A DNA stretch of 47,565 bases from Candidatus Rifleibacteriota bacterium (GTDB lineage: Bacteria > Muiribacteriota > Ozemobacteria > Ozemobacterales > Ozemobacteraceae), in assembly GCA_012517355.1 (NCBI GenBank), contig JAAYVD010000043.1, positions 1 through 47,565 on the forward strand, given 5' to 3'. The position numbers and the translations under genes are program-made. Positions 32,242-40,768 of the stretch are shown here, in pieces (position 1 is the stretch's first letter; each line of letters opens with the position of its first letter). The notes below the pieces were generated by a model that ran no database searches, was not told where the DNA came from, and saw only the letters and a list, made by a program, of their open reading frames with translations.

Positions 32242-33048
32242 ATGCGGTTCCCCTTGCGCCAGGGCGCCGAACCGGCTACTGTGGTTGCCATGTGGCCTGT
32301 CGTCCTTACCGAAGCCGTCCTGGCGGCGTTCAAGATCCTGGGCCTGCTGCTGGGCGGGCTGCTGGCTTCCTTTGCCGGCCGGATCGCCTGGCGCTCGTCG
32401 GGTGGCAAGCGGTGGCGGATGGTGGCCCTCTGCCTGGCCGCCACCGCCGTGACGATCGGTGGTCTCTACCTGTTCTCCTGCGAGATCGGGTGGCGCATCA
32501 ACCATGTCTACGGCGAGGAAGCCTTTGCCAACGACAACTTCGAGGGGGCGGTGAACCTGCTGGAGCAAGCCCTGGCCTGGCGGGACGACCTCGACACGCG
32601 GGCCCGGCTGGCGCGGGCCCTGATCGCGGTGGGGGACGCCGAGCGGGCCCGGGCCCTGCTCGAGGGGAACCGGTTGCGCCGCGGCGAGGTCACCCCGTTC
32701 GAAGCCTACTACCTGGGCTTGCTGTACCTGGCCCAACGGCGCGGCGAAGAGGGACTCAGGTGCCTGGAGCGCGCCGAGACCGATATCGAGGTCGGCTGGA
32801 ACGCCCGCCTGTTGCTCGGCATCCATGACGTGGACCGGGGACGGGCCGATCTGGCGCAGGTCCACCTCGCTCCCTTCGCCGGGATGCCTCCGGCCTCACC
32901 CGACCACGCCTATGTGGCCGCCGCCATTGCCATCGCCAACCGGCGGGTCGACGAGGCGGAGCGGCTCCTCGCCTCCTTCGCGGCCGGCCCGCTGCCGCCT
33001 CAGTGGCAGGCCCGGTTCCAGCAATTGCGGCAGCAGTTGCCCCGATGA
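32242..33048 (+). CDS. membrane-anchored TPR protein
   Basis: 268 residues from ATG 32242, after a purine-rich gggcggga; ATG 32290 is an alternative that would remove 16 residues. Two membrane segments are near the N-terminus (TEAVLAAFKILGLLLGGLLASFAG and MVALCLAATAVTIGGLYLFS). The rest is TPR-like helical repeats (AFANDNFEGAVNLLEQALAW, ARALIAVGDAERARALLEG, YYLGLLYLAQRRGEEGLRCLERAE). It is likely a scaffold. Its TGA overlaps the next ATG (ATGA at 33045-33048), starting a three-gene coupled operon with a PAP2-like enzyme and a MATE transporter. Confidence 0.82.
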   Translation: MRFPLRQGAEPATVVAMWPVVLTEAVLAAFKILGLLLGGLLASFAGRIAWRSSGGKRWRMVALCLAATAVTIGGLYLFSCEIGWRINHVYGEEAFANDNFEGAVNLLEQALAWRDDLDTRARLARALIAVGDAERARALLEGNRLRRGEVTPFEAYYLGLLYLAQRRGEEGLRCLERAETDIEVGWNARLLLGIHDVDRGRADLAQVHLAPFAGMPPASPDHAYVAAAIAIANRRVDEAERLLASFAAGPLPPQWQARFQQLRQQLPR

Positions 33049-34139
33049 GCGGCTGGCGGCGGAGCCTGGCGGGAGTCCTGCGCGCGGCGCGTCTCGAGGA
33101 CGTGCTGTGCCTGGCGGGCGGCCTCATCCTGCTCGGGCTGTTCCTGTTCACCAGCCTGGTCAGCCGGTTCCTTTTCGGCCTGCTCGATTTCTGCTTCATC
33201 CTGCTGCCCCTGCTGGTGCTGCTGGGCAAGGTGGTCGCCGTCGAGGTCATCTCCTCGCTGCGCGGCCGGGCGGCGCCGCCGCCGGCGGCCGGGCGGGGCG
33301 ACCTGGCTCCGGGCGGCGATCCCTCCGGCGCTGTGGCCGGGGCGACCAGCGCGGCTGGTGGGGGTGGGGAAGACGACCCCGAGGCGGCCTTCCGCGCCTT
33401 CGTGACGACGGTCGGGCACCTGCTGCGCGACTGGTTCCCCTTCCTCATCCTGAGCGCCACGTATTTCTCGCTCTACTCGAACTTCATCCTGCGGGTGAAC
33501 CCCCACACCGCCGATGCCTTCCTCGGGGCCCTCGACCAGGCACTCCTGGGCCACCAGGCGGCCGTGCTCCTGGAGCCCTGGATCCACCCCTCGCTGACCT
33601 GGTTCCTCGACGTGGTCTACGGTTCCTATTTATTGTACTTTCCAACAATAGCACTATTCTTTTATTTGTACAAACAACAGGGCGAGTTCCGCCGGCTCAT
33701 GCTCGGGTTCATGGTCATCACCTTTCTGGGCGTGATGAGCTACATCCTGGTGCCGGCGGTGGGGCCGCTCAAGCATTTCCACCACGTCTTCTCCCTCGAC
33801 CTGCAGGGGAACCGCATCGAGCCGGTGCTGGCGCAGATGCTCAACCGGTTCCGGGTCGTCCACGACTGTTTCCCCTCCCTGCACGTCGGGATCCCCTTGC
33901 TGGTCAGCCTCATCCTGCGGACCACGGTCGGCGGGTGGTGGTTCGCCGGGTCCCTGGTCTACGTCGCCCTCATGAGCCTGGCCACCGTCTACCTCCGCTA
34001 CCACTACCTGGTGGACGTGCTGGCCGCCTACGCCTACGCCCCCGCCGCGGTCTGGCTGGGCGATTTCCTGCTGGCCCGGTGGCCGGGCTGGCAGGCGCGT
34101 CTCGCCGACCGCGTCGCGCCGGAAGAACCTGCCCCGTGA
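33045..34139 (+). CDS. PAP2/inositolphosphotransferase (Aur1-Ipt1-like) membrane enzyme
   Basis: 364 residues and about seven membrane segments. A Gly/Ala/Pro-rich cytoplasmic insert lies at about 75-115. The phosphatase/transferase motifs are CFPSLHVGIPLLVSL (about 276-290, catalytic His) and YLRYHYLVDVLAAYAYA (about 315-331, second His and Asp). This is the arrangement of the PAP2_3/Aur1 family, which moves phospho-headgroups between lipids or dephosphorylates them outside the membrane. Codons 195-212 (33627-33680) are strikingly AT-rich: 14 of 54 bases are G or C. They contain a TTGTACAA octamer. The GTG of the next gene overlaps its stop. Confidence 0.85.
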   Translation: MSGWRRSLAGVLRAARLEDVLCLAGGLILLGLFLFTSLVSRFLFGLLDFCFILLPLLVLLGKVVAVEVISSLRGRAAPPPAAGRGDLAPGGDPSGAVAGATSAAGGGGEDDPEAAFRAFVTTVGHLLRDWFPFLILSATYFSLYSNFILRVNPHTADAFLGALDQALLGHQAAVLLEPWIHPSLTWFLDVVYGSYLLYFPTIALFFYLYKQQGEFRRLMLGFMVITFLGVMSYILVPAVGPLKHFHHVFSLDLQGNRIEPVLAQMLNRFRVVHDCFPSLHVGIPLLVSLILRTTVGGWWFAGSLVYVALMSLATVYLRYHYLVDVLAAYAYAPAAVWLGDFLLARWPGWQARLADRVAPEEPAP

Positions 34140-35551
34140 GCCAGTCCCCCGCCTCCGCCGCCCACGGTGCCCCTGCTGCCCCCGCCCCCGCCGCGGGCGG
34201 GGTGGAGTTCACCAGCGGCAGCATCCCCCGCCACCTCGTCCGGTTCGCCATCCCGATGCTGGTCGGCAACGCCCTGCAGACCGCCTACAACATCGTCAAC
34301 TCCATCTGGGTGGGGAACGGGCTCGGCACCGGGGCCCTGGCCGCGGTGACCGTCAGCTTCCCCATCTTCTTCCTGCTGATGGCCATTTCCGGCGGCATCT
34401 CGCAGGCCAGCTCGATCCTGGCCGCGCAGGCCTACGGGGCCCGCGATCACGCCACGGTGCGCCGCACCCTGCAGAACGCCACCCTGCTCAACCTGGCCGT
34501 GGCGGCCGGCTGCCTGGTGGCCGGCCACCTCGGTGCCGACTGGCTGCTGCGCCGGATGCAGACGCCGGCCGAGGTGTTCACCCTGGCCCACGGCTACCTG
34601 CAGGTCTTCCTCTGGACGACCCCCTTCATGTTCGGCCTGTTCCAGCTCGCCTCCGGCCTGCGTGCCGTCGGCGACTCCAAGACCCCCCTCCGGTTCCAGG
34701 GCTGGGCCCTGCTGGCCACCGCCGCCCTCGACCCCGTCCTCATGTTCGGCTGGTTCGGGGCCCCGCGCCTGGGGCTGAACGGCGCCGCCTGGGCGACCAT
34801 CCTGACCCAGGGCGTCGCCCTCGCCGCCCTGGCCCGCCACCTGCTGCGCTCGCGGTCGCTGGTGGCCCCCGACCTGCGGGGGTTCCGGTTCGACCCCGCC
34901 GTCTGCTGGTTGATTTTGAAGATCGGCGTGCCGACCATGGTCCAACAGGGGCTGGTCTCGGTGGGAATGGTGGTGATGATCAGCCTGGTCAACGGGTTCG
35001 GCACCATCCCGGCCGCCGCCTTCGGGGCGGCCATGCGCATCGACCAGTTCGCGCTGCTGCCCGCCATGACCTTCAGCATGGCGGTCTCGACCCTGTCCGG
35101 CCAGAACATCGGGGCCGGCCGGTTCGACCGCGTGCCTCCCGTCTTCTGGTGGGGCCTTGTGCTCAGCTGCAGCCTCACCTCGGTCGCCACCGGCCTGGCC
35201 GTGCTGGCCCCCACCTGGGTCCTGCGCCTGTTCACCCAGGACATGGCGGTGCTGGACGCGGGCATCGCCTACCTGCGCATCGTCGGCCCCGGCTACCTGC
35301 TGTTCACCGTGATGTTCATCGGCACCGGCGTCGTCAACGGCGCCGGCCACACCGTCGTCACCACCGGCATCTCCCTGATCGGCCTGTGGCTGGTGCGCCT
35401 GCCCCTGGCCGCCTGGCTGTCGGCCCGCCTCGGCCGCGTCGAGGGCGTCTGGTACGGCATGCTGGCCGGATTCGCCGTCGGCATGGTCCTCAGCCTGCTC
35501 TACTACTTCTCCGGCCGCTGGCGCCGCCCGGTGCTCGCCCAGAAACCGTGA
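34136..35551 (+). CDS. MATE-family transporter
   Basis: 471 residues from GTG 34136, overlapping the previous TGA (GTGA). It has twelve membrane segments with the MATE two-fold repeat. Segments include IPMLVGNALQTAYNIVNSIWVG (first helix of the N-lobe), AISGGISQASSILAAQAYGARD, ASGLRAVGDSKTPLRFQGW, IGVPTMVQQGLVSVGMVVMISLVNGFG (start of the C-lobe), AAMRIDQFALLPAMTFSMAVSTLSGQNIGAG and NGAGHTVVTTG. MATE proteins export cationic drugs or metabolites using Na+ or H+. Coupling to a lipid-modifying PAP2-like enzyme and a TPR protein suggests an envelope substrate. The 190-bp gap after it has no gene. Confidence 0.94.
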   Translation: MSQSPASAAHGAPAAPAPAAGGVEFTSGSIPRHLVRFAIPMLVGNALQTAYNIVNSIWVGNGLGTGALAAVTVSFPIFFLLMAISGGISQASSILAAQAYGARDHATVRRTLQNATLLNLAVAAGCLVAGHLGADWLLRRMQTPAEVFTLAHGYLQVFLWTTPFMFGLFQLASGLRAVGDSKTPLRFQGWALLATAALDPVLMFGWFGAPRLGLNGAAWATILTQGVALAALARHLLRSRSLVAPDLRGFRFDPAVCWLILKIGVPTMVQQGLVSVGMVVMISLVNGFGTIPAAAFGAAMRIDQFALLPAMTFSMAVSTLSGQNIGAGRFDRVPPVFWWGLVLSCSLTSVATGLAVLAPTWVLRLFTQDMAVLDAGIAYLRIVGPGYLLFTVMFIGTGVVNGAGHTVVTTGISLIGLWLVRLPLAAWLSARLGRVEGVWYGMLAGFAVGMVLSLLYYFSGRWRRPVLAQKP

Positions 35552-35741
35552 CCCCATTTGGGTCTTTTGACCGGCTCTGGATGCAGGTTTAACAGAGCCG
35601 GGGGTTCCGGTTCTGTCGGGGCCGGCGGTGGCTGGAAGACCGCCCGCCCCACAGGACGCCACCCCGCCATCCATCGGGCGGTAACGCCGATGGGGAGCGG
35701 GGTGGGAAGGAGTCGGGGCGGGAAGGGTCAGGTCGTGGGAA

Positions 35742-36251
35742 TCACCCGCAGCAGTGGTCTCCGTGCTTGCCGCAACAATCACCGTCGTGGCCGGTGCATT
35801 CATGCTCGTCCTGCCAGTCGGCGCCGTCGGCGATCGCGAGCAGTTCGATATCGAAGTGCAGGGTCTTGCCGGCCAGGGGGTGGTTGAGGTCGAGGGTCAC
35901 CTTGTCGCCCTCGATGGCCACGATGGTGGCGACGGCCAGACGGTTGTCGGACAGTTCGACCTGCATGTGCATGCCGACCTTGGGGTCGTGGCCCTCCAGG
36001 CGGCCCTTCTCGACGCGGAACAACCGCTTGGGTTCCCGCTCGCCGTAACCCTCGGCGGGAGGGATGACCACCTGCTTCGCCTGGCCGACCTGCATGCCGA
36101 TGATGCCGTTCTCGAAGCCCGGAATGACCGTGCCGCGGCCAATGACGAATTTGAGGGGCTCGCGATCCCGGCTGGTGTCGAAGACTTCGCCGGAATCGAG
36201 CCGGCCGGTGTAATGAACGGTGACGAGATGACCGTTGGCGACGGTTTCCAT
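35742..36251 (-). CDS. slyD: SlyD-like FKBP prolyl isomerase with metal-binding tail
   Basis: 169 residues. The ATG follows gcaggagg. The short FKBP core (VTVHYTGRLDSGEVFDTSRDREPLKFVIG..VIPGFENGIIGM) is interrupted by the IF/chaperone insert typical of SlyD (YGEREPKRLFRVEKGRLEG..TIVAIEGDKVTLDLNHPLAGKTLHFDIEL). The C-terminus (HECTGHDGDCCGKHGDHCCG) is rich in His, Cys and Asp, like the nickel-binding tail of SlyD. It is a cytoplasmic folding helper that can deliver nickel to hydrogenase or other metalloenzymes. It stands alone. Confidence 0.94.
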   Translation of the reverse strand: METVANGHLVTVHYTGRLDSGEVFDTSRDREPLKFVIGRGTVIPGFENGIIGMQVGQAKQVVIPPAEGYGEREPKRLFRVEKGRLEGHDPKVGMHMQVELSDNRLAVATIVAIEGDKVTLDLNHPLAGKTLHFDIELLAIADGADWQDEHECTGHDGDCCGKHGDHCCG

Positions 36252-36517
36252 GGAGGGCCTCCTGCGGTGAATGTCGCGATGATCCGGAACACAAGCGGTG
36301 ATGCAACCGTTGCGAGGGGGTCGGGGACGACCGGACGCGGCGGTCCTGGGGGCATACCCTTCGATCACCGGAGCAGGGCGATGAAACAGGGTAGCCCAAA
36401 ACGGGCCTCCGGTCAAGGCCGGGTCCCCGCGCTTGTGCGGAACCGGGCTCAGGCAGCGATGTCGGGTGCCGCGGCGGCGGTCGGCCACCACCCGCCAGCG
36501 GTGGAAGGGCCGGGGCT

Positions 36518-36907
36518 TCAGGGCAGGGGAAGGGGCCCGCGGTCGGCGGGGAAGATCTCGATCCAGTAGCCGTCGGGGTCTTCGATGAAGTAGATGCCCA
36601 TCGTCTCGTTCTCGAAGCAGACGCATCCCATCGCGCGGTGCCGGCGGCGGGCCGCCTCGAAATCGTCCACGGCGAAGGCCAGGTGGAACTCGTTGTCACC
36701 GAGGTTGTAAGGCTCGGTCCGTTCGCGCAGCCAGGTCAGTTCGAGCAGCGGAGAGGTGGCCCCGTCGCCGAGGTAGGCGAGCTGGAACGAGGCGTCGGGG
36801 GCGGTATACCGCCTCACTTCGGCCAGGCCGAGGGCCTCGCGGTAGAAGGCCAGGCTGCGCCCGAGGTCGGCGACGTTGAAGTTGAAGTGGTGGAAGGAGA
36901 AGGGCAT
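36518..36907 (-). CDS. glyoxalase/VOC-family metalloprotein (lactoylglutathione lyase type)
   Basis: 129 residues in two paired beta-alpha-beta-beta-beta modules. The metal ligands are in the usual places: His7 (HHFNFNVADLGRSLAFY), a Glu in LLELTW, a His in EFHLAFAVDDF, and a final Glu in DGYWIEIFP. The block YFIEDPDGYWIE is characteristic of glyoxalase I. Glyoxalase I isomerises the methylglyoxal-thiol adduct; other VOC activities are possible. aggaggcc lies upstream of the ATG. It stands alone. Confidence 0.88.
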   Translation of the reverse strand: MPFSFHHFNFNVADLGRSLAFYREALGLAEVRRYTAPDASFQLAYLGDGATSPLLELTWLRERTEPYNLGDNEFHLAFAVDDFEAARRRHRAMGCVCFENETMGIYFIEDPDGYWIEIFPADRGPLPLP

Positions 36908-37031
36908 GGGGGGCCTCCTGGAGGGGGAGTGGGAACGCAGGGATCACGAGGGAGGATGGCCGCCGGAAACCCGCATCCCTGGACGGTTGGAGAGACCGGT
37001 CGGTGGCACCACTTTCTCCATCTAAAGGAAA

Positions 37032-37063
37032 CGCCGGCCCTGAACGGGGGTTCAGGGCCGGCG
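37032..37063 (-). terminator. terminator of the C25 peptidase gene
   Basis: A perfect 14-bp stem (cgccggccctgaac with gttcagggccggcg) around loop gggg. On the minus strand it is followed by TTTCCTTTAG. It lies 20 bases beyond the stop codon at 37084. Confidence 0.85.
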
Positions 37064-37083
37064 TCGGTCAGTCGGTCAGACGG

Positions 37084-38901
37084 TCAGGGCTGGCCGAGGA
37101 AGGTCTTCAGGGAGGGGTCGCCCATCAGGTGGTAGACTTCCCAGTAATACTGCTTGCGGCTGGAGGTGGAGGCCTCGACGGCCAGGTTGCCGGCGAGCAT
37201 GAAGGCCGCGTTGGAGACGCCGGCGGTTTCGAACAGGGAGTCGATGGCGCCGCGGCCGGTGCTGGCCTGGGCGGGGGGAATGCCCTGGTCGTTGGGCTTG
37301 ACGATGGCGTGCAGGCCGATGCCCCACCAGATGTCTTCATCCCAGTAGGTGCTGTTGGTGCCGCCCACGTAGCCGATGGCGCCGCCGTCCTTCTGGCGCA
37401 GCCAGGCCTCGGCGAAGCAGGTGCTGACCTCGAACTTGCTGGTGAGGCAGCAGTTGCCGACCACGAACGGATACTTGCCCTTGTTGCCGAGCTTCTGGAT
37501 GTCGCTGATGCTGAAGCCGGGGTCGGCCCAGGAGGTCGAGGAGCCGTGGGCGGTGTAGTTCACGTAGGAGACGCCCTTCGCGACGTTGGCCACGATGGCC
37601 GCCACGTTCTGCTGGGAGCCGGCCGAGAGGTACTTGTAGACGTTCTTGAAGCCGTGCTCGGCGTTGAAGTAGTTGGCGGTGGCGTAGTTGATGTGGGGCC
37701 AGCCGTGGCTCTTGGCCCAGCTGCTGTCCCAGCCCGCGGTCAGGACGACGTCGTCGAGGTAGGAGGGGTCGGCGAACTGGGCGTTGCCGTATTCCATGGT
37801 CTTCTCGATCTGGGGCTGCAGCTGCGCCAGGTTCTGGGCGGAGAAGCGGCCGGTGAGCATCTCGGGCAGGAAGTCACCCTCGGTCACGGCGACGTAGTAG
37901 AGCTCGGTGATGTGCGAGCCGGTCTTGCCCTTGAAGGCGGGGATCTGCTCGTTGTCGCCGACGAACAGCACGTAGCTGGGGGCGGGCATGTCGGCGGTCG
38001 GATGATTGTACAGGTCGTGCAGGAAGTTCTTCAGCGGTTCGACCATGGCGGCGCCGGTGCCGAACTGCTCGGTGGTGACGACCATGACCTTGTAGCCCTT
38101 CTGGGTCTTCCAGGCGGCGAAGGGGGCGATGGCATCCTTGAAGGCGGGGTCGGTCACGATGACGTAGCCCTGGGGGGCGGTGGCTTTGCCGGCCTTCAGA
38201 GCCTGGGGAACGGTGACCAGTTTGTCCATCCAGGCGAAGGCGGGCGAGGCGTGGGTGGCGTGCATGGCCTTGGTGGCGCCCAGGTTGCCGCCCTTCATGG
38301 TGATCTCGAGCTTCACGTCGTTGTAGACCACGATCTTGTTGGCCGCCGCGTCGTACTTGATGGGGGCGACGGTCAGCAGGGCGAGCCGCATGTGGCGCAT
38401 GGTGCCGACGTCGGTGAGGGTGGCCAGGGGCAGGCCGTTGAACCCGCGGCTGATGTAGGCCGACTTCTCATACACGAACGGCTGCTCGGAGCCGTCCTTG
38501 GGGGCGGAGGGCTGCCGGGGGAAGACCGGGCGGTTGATGCCGAGGGCGGCCAGGTCGTATTCCTTCTCGTCGTAGCCCTTGACCTCGACCTTGCAGTCGG
38601 CGCCGAAGGGAACCTGGATCAGCCGGGTGATGACCGGCAGCTGGGGGGCGCCGTAGGCGCCGCCGAAATAGAACGCGGGGTTGTACAGGACGGTGAAGCC
38701 GCCCTTGGGGGTTTCCGCATCGTAGGTGTAGAGCTTGTCGATGGAGCAGCCCAGGCGCATGGTCAGGTCACCGGGCCCGGTCTTCTTCTCCGCCGTGACG
38801 GTCAGGCCGCACCCCTGCGCGCCCGAAAGATCGATCTGGTCGGCCATCGCCGATCCTGCCACCACCAGAACCAAGGCCAGTACCGCAAAAACCTTTTTCA
38901 C
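37084..38901 (-). CDS. secreted C25 (gingipain-type) cysteine peptidase
   Basis: 605 residues from GTG 38901 (gggagacagg upstream). The signal peptide is MKKVFAVLALVLVVAGSAMA. Residues about 21-235 are a propeptide-like beta region (VEVKGYDEKEYDLAALGINRPVFP). The catalytic domain begins YVIVTDPAFKDAIAPFAAWKTQKGYKVMVV (246-275), typical of gingipain-fold peptidases. Then come YVLFVGDNEQIP and the catalytic His452 in VNYTAHGSSTSW. The catalytic Cys is in VVGNCCLTSKF (Cys484 or 485), followed by GGAIGYVGGTNSTYWDED. The normal C-terminal secretion or Ig domain seen in many relatives is absent. An extracellular endopeptidase is likely. Confidence 0.93.
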   Translation of the reverse strand: MKKVFAVLALVLVVAGSAMADQIDLSGAQGCGLTVTAEKKTGPGDLTMRLGCSIDKLYTYDAETPKGGFTVLYNPAFYFGGAYGAPQLPVITRLIQVPFGADCKVEVKGYDEKEYDLAALGINRPVFPRQPSAPKDGSEQPFVYEKSAYISRGFNGLPLATLTDVGTMRHMRLALLTVAPIKYDAAANKIVVYNDVKLEITMKGGNLGATKAMHATHASPAFAWMDKLVTVPQALKAGKATAPQGYVIVTDPAFKDAIAPFAAWKTQKGYKVMVVTTEQFGTGAAMVEPLKNFLHDLYNHPTADMPAPSYVLFVGDNEQIPAFKGKTGSHITELYYVAVTEGDFLPEMLTGRFSAQNLAQLQPQIEKTMEYGNAQFADPSYLDDVVLTAGWDSSWAKSHGWPHINYATANYFNAEHGFKNVYKYLSAGSQQNVAAIVANVAKGVSYVNYTAHGSSTSWADPGFSISDIQKLGNKGKYPFVVGNCCLTSKFEVSTCFAEAWLRQKDGGAIGYVGGTNSTYWDEDIWWGIGLHAIVKPNDQGIPPAQASTGRGAIDSLFETAGVSNAAFMLAGNLAVEASTSSRKQYYWEVYHLMGDPSLKTFLGQP

Positions 38902-39000
38902 TACCTGTCTCCCATCCTTTCTACTTGTGTACTTATTTGGAGTCAGTTACACGCTACGGAAAAACCGGGAACCTGATACCTTTGAAACCTACTCGGAAAC

Positions 39001-39486
39001 CTAGATCCGTCGCCGGGAAGCCCGCTTCTTGGCCTCCTCGGCCAGCCGGATCTTTTCATCCTGGACCTTCTTGGCGAAATCCCTTTCCATCTGGGCCCGC
39101 TCCTGGTTCGACTGCAGGACGGCGGGGTTCTCCCGGATGGCCTTCAACTCACCCCCGTCCAGCCAGATGCCGCCGCAGGCGTAGCACTCGTCGACGAAGA
39201 TGCCCGAATTCTCGCGATACTCATGGGTCTTCATCGGGGTGCCGCACTTGATGCAGCTCAGCTTGCCACGCGTGGCCTGGGAGGCGGGTGAGGAGAGGGC
39301 CAGGAGCTTCTCCAGCATGGGGTCGGGCGCCCCATCGGTCGGCCGGTGGAGCCGGAACAACTCGGCGGCGTCGAACCAGATCCCGCCGCACCCGTTGGTG
39401 CAGGCCTCCAGTTCGGTGTCACAGATGGTCACGGTCTGCAACTGCTTGCGGCAGGCCGGACACGTGAAGCCCTCGTTCGTCGACAT
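39001..39486 (-). CDS. cytoplasmic protein with two TFIIB-type zinc ribbons
   Basis: 161 residues; caggagg precedes the ATG at 39486. Two zf-TFIIB modules have the pattern CPxC..ExCxxCxGIWxDxxEL: residues 9-45 (CPACRKQL..LEACTNGCGGIWFDAAEL) and about 77-115 (CIKCGTPM..VDECYACGGIWLDGGEL). A charged helical tail of about 45 residues follows (QSNQERAQMERDFAKKVQDEK). Such proteins bind zinc, but their cellular role is undefined. It is divergent from nothing obvious and 100 bp upstream of the C25 peptidase start. Confidence 0.88.
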   Translation of the reverse strand: MSTNEGFTCPACRKQLQTVTICDTELEACTNGCGGIWFDAAELFRLHRPTDGAPDPMLEKLLALSSPASQATRGKLSCIKCGTPMKTHEYRENSGIFVDECYACGGIWLDGGELKAIRENPAVLQSNQERAQMERDFAKKVQDEKIRLAEEAKKRASRRRI

Positions 39487-39560
39487 GCGTCCTCCTGGTA
39501 CTCTTTTCCCAGTATTCCAGAAAAACCTTCCGGAAGCAACAATTAGGAAAAAAAGACCCT

Positions 39561-39627
39561 CCGCCATTTCCCCCCTTTCCCCCGCCGCCCTCGAGGTTTC
39601 TGCCGAAATGCTGAAGTCTCGAAAAAC
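39561..39627 (+). repeat. dispersed AT-richer repeat, copy 2
   Basis: Same block order as 14451-14522: cgccattt, C-run, ccgccctcgaggtttctg, ccgaaatgctgaagtctc, A-run. It lies directly beside the copy of the hairpin repeat at 39665-39770 in a 385-bp gap that shows no gene. Confidence 0.85.
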
Positions 39628-39664
39628 CTCCAATTCCGTTCCAGGACGGCGAAGCGGTGCTTCC

Positions 39665-39770
39665 GCGAGATGAACGCCTCAGCGTTCACCTCGCCAGCAG
39701 TAAGGGTCCAGGGCCCTCGGCCCTGGTGGGGTGAAGGGGCAAAGCCCCTTCGGCAAGCCTTGCGCAGATC
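39665..39770 (-). repeat. dispersed repeat with GGGGCTTTGCCCC and CCAGGG..CCCTGG hairpins, copy 2
   Basis: On the minus strand: gccgaaggggctttgcccct, accccaccagggccgaggg and ccctggaccctt, then tgaacgctgaggcgttca. It aligns with 4731-4820 and has one additional hairpin (aacgcctcagcgtt). Confidence 0.88.
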
Positions 39771-39871
39771 ATGGAAGAAACAACGGTTCGTCCGAAGGTC
39801 GTCGACACCCCGTCGCGGGCTTCCCTCGGGCGAAACGGGGGGCCAGGGGCTTCTCTCTGGGCGGAACCCCT

Positions 39872-40621
39872 TCAGCGTCGACGGTCGTGCCGGTCGTCGT
39901 GTCTGTCGTCGTGTCTGTCGTCGTGCCGGGGGGGGAAGGGCGGGAACGGCCAGGGCGAATGGTGGTACCCCCGCCGGGGCCGCCGACCGAGCCGGATGTC
40001 GTCGTCGATGACGATGACGATGCCGGGCCCGGAGGTAGCCTTTTCGCAGATCGGGAAGATGCCCGTCAGCTTGAACGAGGTGCGCTGGTCCAGTTCCGAC
40101 AACGACAGCCAGCCCATGACCGGCGGATCGTTCGGATGGCGTCCATGAGCCTTGATGCGGGCGATGCCGTCGCGGGCCTCGAGGATGACGAAGGGGCGGC
40201 CGCGCGACAGGCGGGTGTTCTCGAGATACAGGTAGGGCGAGGTGACCACGAACTCCTGGCTGGTGGGAACCGTGATCACCGTCGTCGAGGTCACGGGAGT
40301 GGTGGTGACCGTCGTGTACGTCGTCGGGGTGGTCGTCACCGTCGTGGTGGTCGTGGTCTGGGTGGGCCCCGAGGTCACGATCGGAGCGGGCGTGGGCACA
40401 GGAACCGGGACCGGGACGGGAACCGGCGTCGGCGCGGGCGTGGCCACCGGGGCCGGAATGGATGTCGGGGCGGGCGCCAGGGTTCCGGCCGCCTGCGATC
40501 TGCCGCACTGGGGGCAGAACCGGCTGTCGTCGGGAATGGCCTTGCCGCAGTCGCGGCAGTACAGGGCCCACGCCGGCGAGACGGCCAGCAGCAGGGTCAG
40601 CACCAGGACGAGTCGTTTCAT
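39872..40621 (-). CDS. exported zinc-ribbon protein with Pro/Val/Thr linker and SH3-like domain
   Basis: 249 residues; aaaggag precedes the ATG at 40621. Signal peptide MKRLVLVLTLLLAVSPAWA; zinc ribbon CRDCGKAIPDDSRFCPQCG; a linker of PAPTSIPAPVATPAPTPVPV type passing into a long Thr run (about 75-130); then a beta-rich SH3-like part (YLYLENTRLSRGRPFVILEARDGIARIKAH..VMGWLSLSELD). The C-terminus is basic and His/Asp-repetitive (RHDDRHDDRHDDRHDRRR), a possible metal-binding tail. It is a paralogue of 13713-14219 with the same order of parts. The Thr/Pro linker suggests exposure on the cell surface. Confidence 0.83.
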   Translation of the reverse strand: MKRLVLVLTLLLAVSPAWALYCRDCGKAIPDDSRFCPQCGRSQAAGTLAPAPTSIPAPVATPAPTPVPVPVPVPVPTPAPIVTSGPTQTTTTTTVTTTPTTYTTVTTTPVTSTTVITVPTSQEFVVTSPYLYLENTRLSRGRPFVILEARDGIARIKAHGRHPNDPPVMGWLSLSELDQRTSFKLTGIFPICEKATSGPGIVIVIDDDIRLGRRPRRGYHHSPWPFPPFPPRHDDRHDDRHDDRHDRRR

Positions 40622-40768
40622 GGAAGGATCTCCTTTCGCCACGCGGGGCGAGAACTGGGCCGGGCGGGACACCCGCCCGGCGTTGAAGAACGATGGTCGG
40701 CCGGACCGGATTGGGGATGAATCATCACCCGCCCGGCACGGTGCCCGCCCCCGCCGCCATGGTTGGGA

